A program made the position numbers and the translations under genes. A stretch of 8,798 bases of DNA from GCA-002784865 sp035646815 (lineage in GTDB: Bacteria > Patescibacteriota > Microgenomatia > Levybacterales > UBA12049), in NCBI GenBank assembly GCA_035646815.1, contig DASRON010000026.1:1-8798 (forward strand), written 5' to 3'. Under the pieces are notes generated by a model. The model did not search any database, was not told the origin of the DNA, and saw only the letters and a program-made list of their open reading frames with translations. The first letter of the stretch is position 1; each line of letters opens with the position of its first letter. This document shows positions 7,054-8,798 of the stretch, piece by piece.

Positions 7054-7838
7054 AGTTTTAGATTATATACTCTATCTGTGTCTAAGTCTAATAAATTCTT
7101 AAGTGCTTTTTTAAATTTCTTTTTATCCCCTGTTGTATAAAAAGAATCTTTTGATCTAATATTTCCTGATAATTTTTCATTTTTAAGAACTTCTTTTGTT
7201 CTTCTTGCAACAGCACCTCCAGAATCTACAATCTTCACATCTTTACCCATAATTTCTGCTATTTTATCTCTTAAAAACGGATAATGAGTACATCCCAGAG
7301 CAATTGCATCAACATTCTTTTTCCTAAGCGGGGTTAGACATTCTTTTAAAACTTTTTCAATCTCAGGATTTTTTAAATCTCCTAATTCGACTAAATCTTC
7401 TAACTTTGATCCACCAATTTTGTATATAATCGTGTCTTTTGCAAATTTTTTAATCAAGGAAGAGAGATAGATACTTTTTGCCGTTGCTGGAGTAGAAAAA
7501 ACTGCGACCTTTTTAGTTTTTGTAATATCTGCAATTGTTTTTATAGCAGGAACAGTCCCAATTATTGGAAAACTGTACTTTTTTCGAAGATGATCAATAG
7601 TATAGACTGTGGCTATATTACAAGCAATTATGACAGCTTTAACGTTTTTAGAAACAAAAAAAGAAAGAATTTTATCTGTTAATTTTTCTAGCTCATTTTT
7701 TGTTTTACCACCATACGGTACATGTTTTTGATCAGCAAGGAAGATATAGTTTTCTTTTGACAAAAGTTTTTTAACCTCTTTTAGTATGCTTAATCCTCCA
7801 ACTCCTGAATCAAAAATACCAATAGGTTGATTATTCAT
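7050..7838 (-). CDS. murI: Glutamate racemase
   Basis: This 262-residue cofactor-independent racemase converts L- to D-glutamate for the peptidoglycan stem peptide. It shows the substrate-site DSGVGGLS (10-17), ADQKHVPYGGKT (35-46), the first catalytic cysteine C73 in ACNIATV (72-78) and the second, C183, in LGCTHYPF (181-188) with H185. Length is typical (about 260 to 270). The position after the C-N pair is Ile75, where the family nearly always has Thr in ACNTA. The gene begins 35 bases downstream of the tRNA(CAU) and overlaps murD by four bases, so a transcript carrying tRNA, murI and murD is likely. No Shine-Dalgarno site precedes the ATG. Confidence 0.95.
   Translation of the reverse strand: MNNQPIGIFDSGVGGLSILKEVKKLLSKENYIFLADQKHVPYGGKTKNELEKLTDKILSFFVSKNVKAVIIACNIATVYTIDHLRKKYSFPIIGTVPAIKTIADITKTKKVAVFSTPATAKSIYLSSLIKKFAKDTIIYKIGGSKLEDLVELGDLKNPEIEKVLKECLTPLRKKNVDAIALGCTHYPFLRDKIAEIMGKDVKIVDSGGAVARRTKEVLKNEKLSGNIRSKDSFYTTGDKKKFKKALKNLLDLDTDRVYNLKL
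7062..7067 (-). promoter_or_regulatory. Possible -10 element for murD inside the murI end
   Basis: A perfect TATAAT on the minus strand ends 8 bases before the murD ATG and predicts a start about two bases before it. It also encodes Tyr-Asn near the end of MurI, so chance is possible in this AT-rich DNA. No -35 or TGn extension is evident. Confidence 0.3.
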
Positions 7839-7873
7839 AATCTGTAGGAAGAAATATGTGAAATAAATTTTTG

Positions 7874-7948
7874 TACCAGGGGGGAGGATCGAACTCCCGA
7901 ACCTCGGGGGTATGAATCCCGCGCTCTAACCAACTGAGCTACCCTGGC
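7874..7948 (-). tRNA. tRNA with CAU anticodon (elongator Met or lysidine-type Ile)
   Basis: A 75-base cloverleaf reads from G1 at 7948 to discriminator A73 at 7874. The acceptor stem GCCAGGG pairs with CCCTGGT (G1-U72 wobble). The D-stem GCTC/GAGC has a normal nine-base loop with GG. The anticodon stem CGGGA/CCCCG closes loop TTCATAC, with one A31xC39 mismatch. The variable region AGGTTC is six bases, one more than usual. The T-stem GGGAG/CTCCC closes a canonical TTCGATC loop. CCA is not encoded. The C11-G24 pair and lack of a C1xA72 mismatch argue against an initiator; I cannot separate Met from Ile(CAU) without identity-element comparison. Its first ten bases overlap the end of the upstream HTH gene, and murI follows 35 bases downstream. 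Confidence 0.9.
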
Positions 7949-8622
7949 ATATTTACCTTCAAACCCTCAATAAGTCCAATAATTTTATTATAAAGTAGGC
8001 CCGGTTTTCTTACTCTGATCCTAATTGTACCATAATGATTATTGAAATTCTCATAAACCTTTTTGTTTTCAGTTTTTTTAAAACTAGTCTTTGTGAACTG
8101 ATTTTCTTTAACTCTTAACGTTTTTAGCCAATATTTTTTAACCACCTGTTCTCTTTCTCTATGGCTTTCGTTAATTCCTATGCTACATATTAAATCATTA
8201 GAGTTAATTCCAAAGCATATTTTAAGCCAACGTGCGAAGAATTTTACCATTTCTGGATCTGAATTACAAAAAGAAAATTCATTACTTTTTTTGCTACCTT
8301 CTCCCCAATAAATTCCTAGACCGCTAACAAGGAATTCTCGTTTAGTAAGATTCTTTAACGATTTAATTCCAAGCCTCTTGTTCTCAGCTATTAATTTTAA
8401 TCTTTTCTCTTTTTGTAAAAAGGCGCTCCTTAATCTTCCTAATTCCGCACCTTTTATTGAAGACTTTCGTAATTTTTCTAGTTGCTTTATGGTTAAAATA
8501 ATATCCCTTACCCAAGTACTCGTAGTACTCTTAGAAATACTCAATTTTCTTGCAATTTCATTTACGCTTATGCCCTTTTTTCGAAGTCTCCGAGCCTCAA
8601 TTTTTAATTTAAATTTAGCCAT
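7939..8622 (-). CDS. HTH protein with LAGLIDADG-like (homing endonuclease fold) domain
   Basis: This 227-residue protein begins with a recombinase-type helix-turn-helix (about 6-40; GISVNEIARKLSISKSTTSTW at 17-37) that should bind DNA. A basic helical linker (about 43-95) follows. Then comes FLVSGLGIYWGEGSKKS (97-113), which resembles the LAGLIDADG helix and its acidic end (E108), followed by alternating strand and helix segments ending in GTIRIRVRKPGLLYNKIIGLIEGL (198-221). Proteins with this layout are frequent in candidate-phyla genomes and lack an assigned role; nuclease activity is not proven and the protein may instead be a regulator. It is basic and has no membrane segment. Its last residues and TAG stop are encoded by bases 1-10 of the tRNA. 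A strong promoter lies upstream, giving a leader of about 26 bases without a Shine-Dalgarno site. Two CAU tRNAs flank it. Confidence 0.7.
   Translation of the reverse strand: MAKFKLKIEARRLRKKGISVNEIARKLSISKSTTSTWVRDIILTIKQLEKLRKSSIKGAELGRLRSAFLQKEKRLKLIAENKRLGIKSLKNLTKREFLVSGLGIYWGEGSKKSNEFSFCNSDPEMVKFFARWLKICFGINSNDLICSIGINESHREREQVVKKYWLKTLRVKENQFTKTSFKKTENKKVYENFNNHYGTIRIRVRKPGLLYNKIIGLIEGLKVNMPG
7987..7992 (-). promoter_or_regulatory. Weak candidate -10 for the tRNA(CAU) inside the HTH gene
   Basis: A perfect TATAAT on the minus strand would start transcription near 7980, about 31 bases before the tRNA 5' end. It lies in coding sequence (Tyr-Asn) and has no -35 or TGn extension, so it may be chance. 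It matters because without it the tRNA depends on the HTH gene promoter. Confidence 0.2.
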
Positions 8623-8654
8623 AAAAAGAACTAACGAATAATCTAAGTACTCAT

Positions 8655-8684
8655 ACTATACCGTAGGTTCTCATTATTTGTCAA
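8655..8684 (-). promoter_or_regulatory. Promoter of the HTH/LAGLIDADG-like gene
   Basis: A perfect -35 TTGACA (8679-8684) is separated by 18 bases from TATAGT (8655-8660, 5/6). The predicted start is near 8648, an A, leaving about 26 untranslated bases. This promoter would also supply the tRNA(CAU), murI and murD by read-through. Its -35 faces that of the divergent tRNA promoter across seven bases. Confidence 0.7.
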
Positions 8685-8691
8685 TGATAAG

Positions 8692-8720
8692 TTGACTGAG
8701 CATGAATCAAATGTTATAAT
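8692..8720 (+). promoter_or_regulatory. Promoter of the plus-strand initiator-like tRNA
   Basis: TTGACT (8692-8697, 5/6) is followed by a 17-base spacer and a perfect TATAAT (8715-8720), with TGT directly before it giving an extended -10. It is the best promoter in the window. The predicted start near 8727-8728 lies three or four bases before the tRNA 5' end, an ideal placement for a stable RNA gene. Confidence 0.75.
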
Positions 8721-8730
8721 TTCAACCACG

Positions 8731-8798
8731 CGCGGGGTAGTGTACAGTGCACATGAGGCTCATAATCTCATAGGCTAGGCGCAACTCCTAGCCCCGCA
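8731..8798 (+). tRNA. Aberrant initiator-like tRNA, CAU anticodon (discriminator base beyond edge)
   Basis: The sequence folds as a cloverleaf from C1 at 8731 to A72 at 8798, where the window ends one base before the discriminator. The acceptor CGCGGGG pairs with CCCCGCA except for C1xA72, the hallmark of bacterial initiator tRNA, and both strands match the E. coli fMet acceptor as I recall it. The D-stem GTGT/GCAC encloses only ACAGT, with no GG. The anticodon stem TGAGG/TCTCA closes the loop CTCATAA, a standard initiator or Met loop. The variable region is TAGG. The T-stem CTAGG/CCTAG closes CGCAACT, where T54 and T55 are replaced by C and G. The 29-31 G-C triplet and the R11-Y24 pair of initiators are absent. 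With 69 bases it is unusually short. A consensus promoter directly upstream argues for real expression; it could still be a divergent initiator, a non-ribosomal tRNA or a decaying copy. Confidence 0.7.

Noticed and set aside
8378..8641. 87-residue plus-strand reading frame
   Set aside because: It is antisense to the HTH portion of the HTH/LAGLIDADG-like gene and has no promoter or motif of its own.
1..8798. CRISPR array or insertion sequence
   Set aside because: No regularly spaced repeats, no transposase and no terminal inverted repeats are visible; nearly the whole window is housekeeping coding sequence.

Overview
This AT-rich, gene-dense window carries seven housekeeping genes, one helix-turn-helix/homing-endonuclease-like gene and two tRNAs with CAU anticodons. 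All protein genes lie on the minus strand, and one tRNA at the right edge points the other way. Short gaps, overlapping ends, the absence of Shine-Dalgarno sites and the character of the HTH/LAGLIDADG-like protein suggest an uncultivated small-genome bacterium of the Candidate Phyla Radiation (Patescibacteria), perhaps Microgenomates-like. This placement is inference. UGA is used as a stop (murI, tgt), so the UGA-glycine code of SR1/Gracilibacteria is unlikely.

In minus-strand transcription order (right to left) the layout is: an HTH + LAGLIDADG-like protein from a near-consensus promoter; a tRNA(CAU) whose first ten bases are also the last ten bases of that gene; murI and murD with an ATGA overlap (D-glutamate synthesis, then its ligation to the peptidoglycan precursor); tgt (tRNA base exchange); trpS (tryptophanyl-tRNA synthetase); ftsH (membrane AAA+ zinc protease); a small multi-pass membrane protein; and the 5'-3' exonuclease domain of a DNA polymerase I-like protein, cut by the left edge. 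No intergenic stretch exceeds about 110 bases, and I see no clear intrinsic terminator between genes, so long read-through transcripts are likely.

Two things stand out. First, the right edge holds a plus-strand tRNA-like gene directly behind a near-perfect promoter. Its acceptor stem is initiator-type (C1xA72), but its D-loop is only five bases and has no GG, its T-loop lacks the T54-T55 pair of bases, and its anticodon stem lacks the three G-C pairs of initiators. It may be a highly divergent initiator tRNA, a tRNA with a non-ribosomal job, or a decaying copy. Second, -10-like hexamers sit 5 to 10 bases upstream of several start codons (membrane protein, polA, ftsH, murD, trpS), and none of the eight genes has a convincing Shine-Dalgarno site. 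This fits widespread leaderless transcription and translation.

Smaller oddities are non-canonical residues in usually invariant motifs of FtsH (pore loop and Walker A), MurD (P-loop) and MurI (the residue after the catalytic Cys-Asn).
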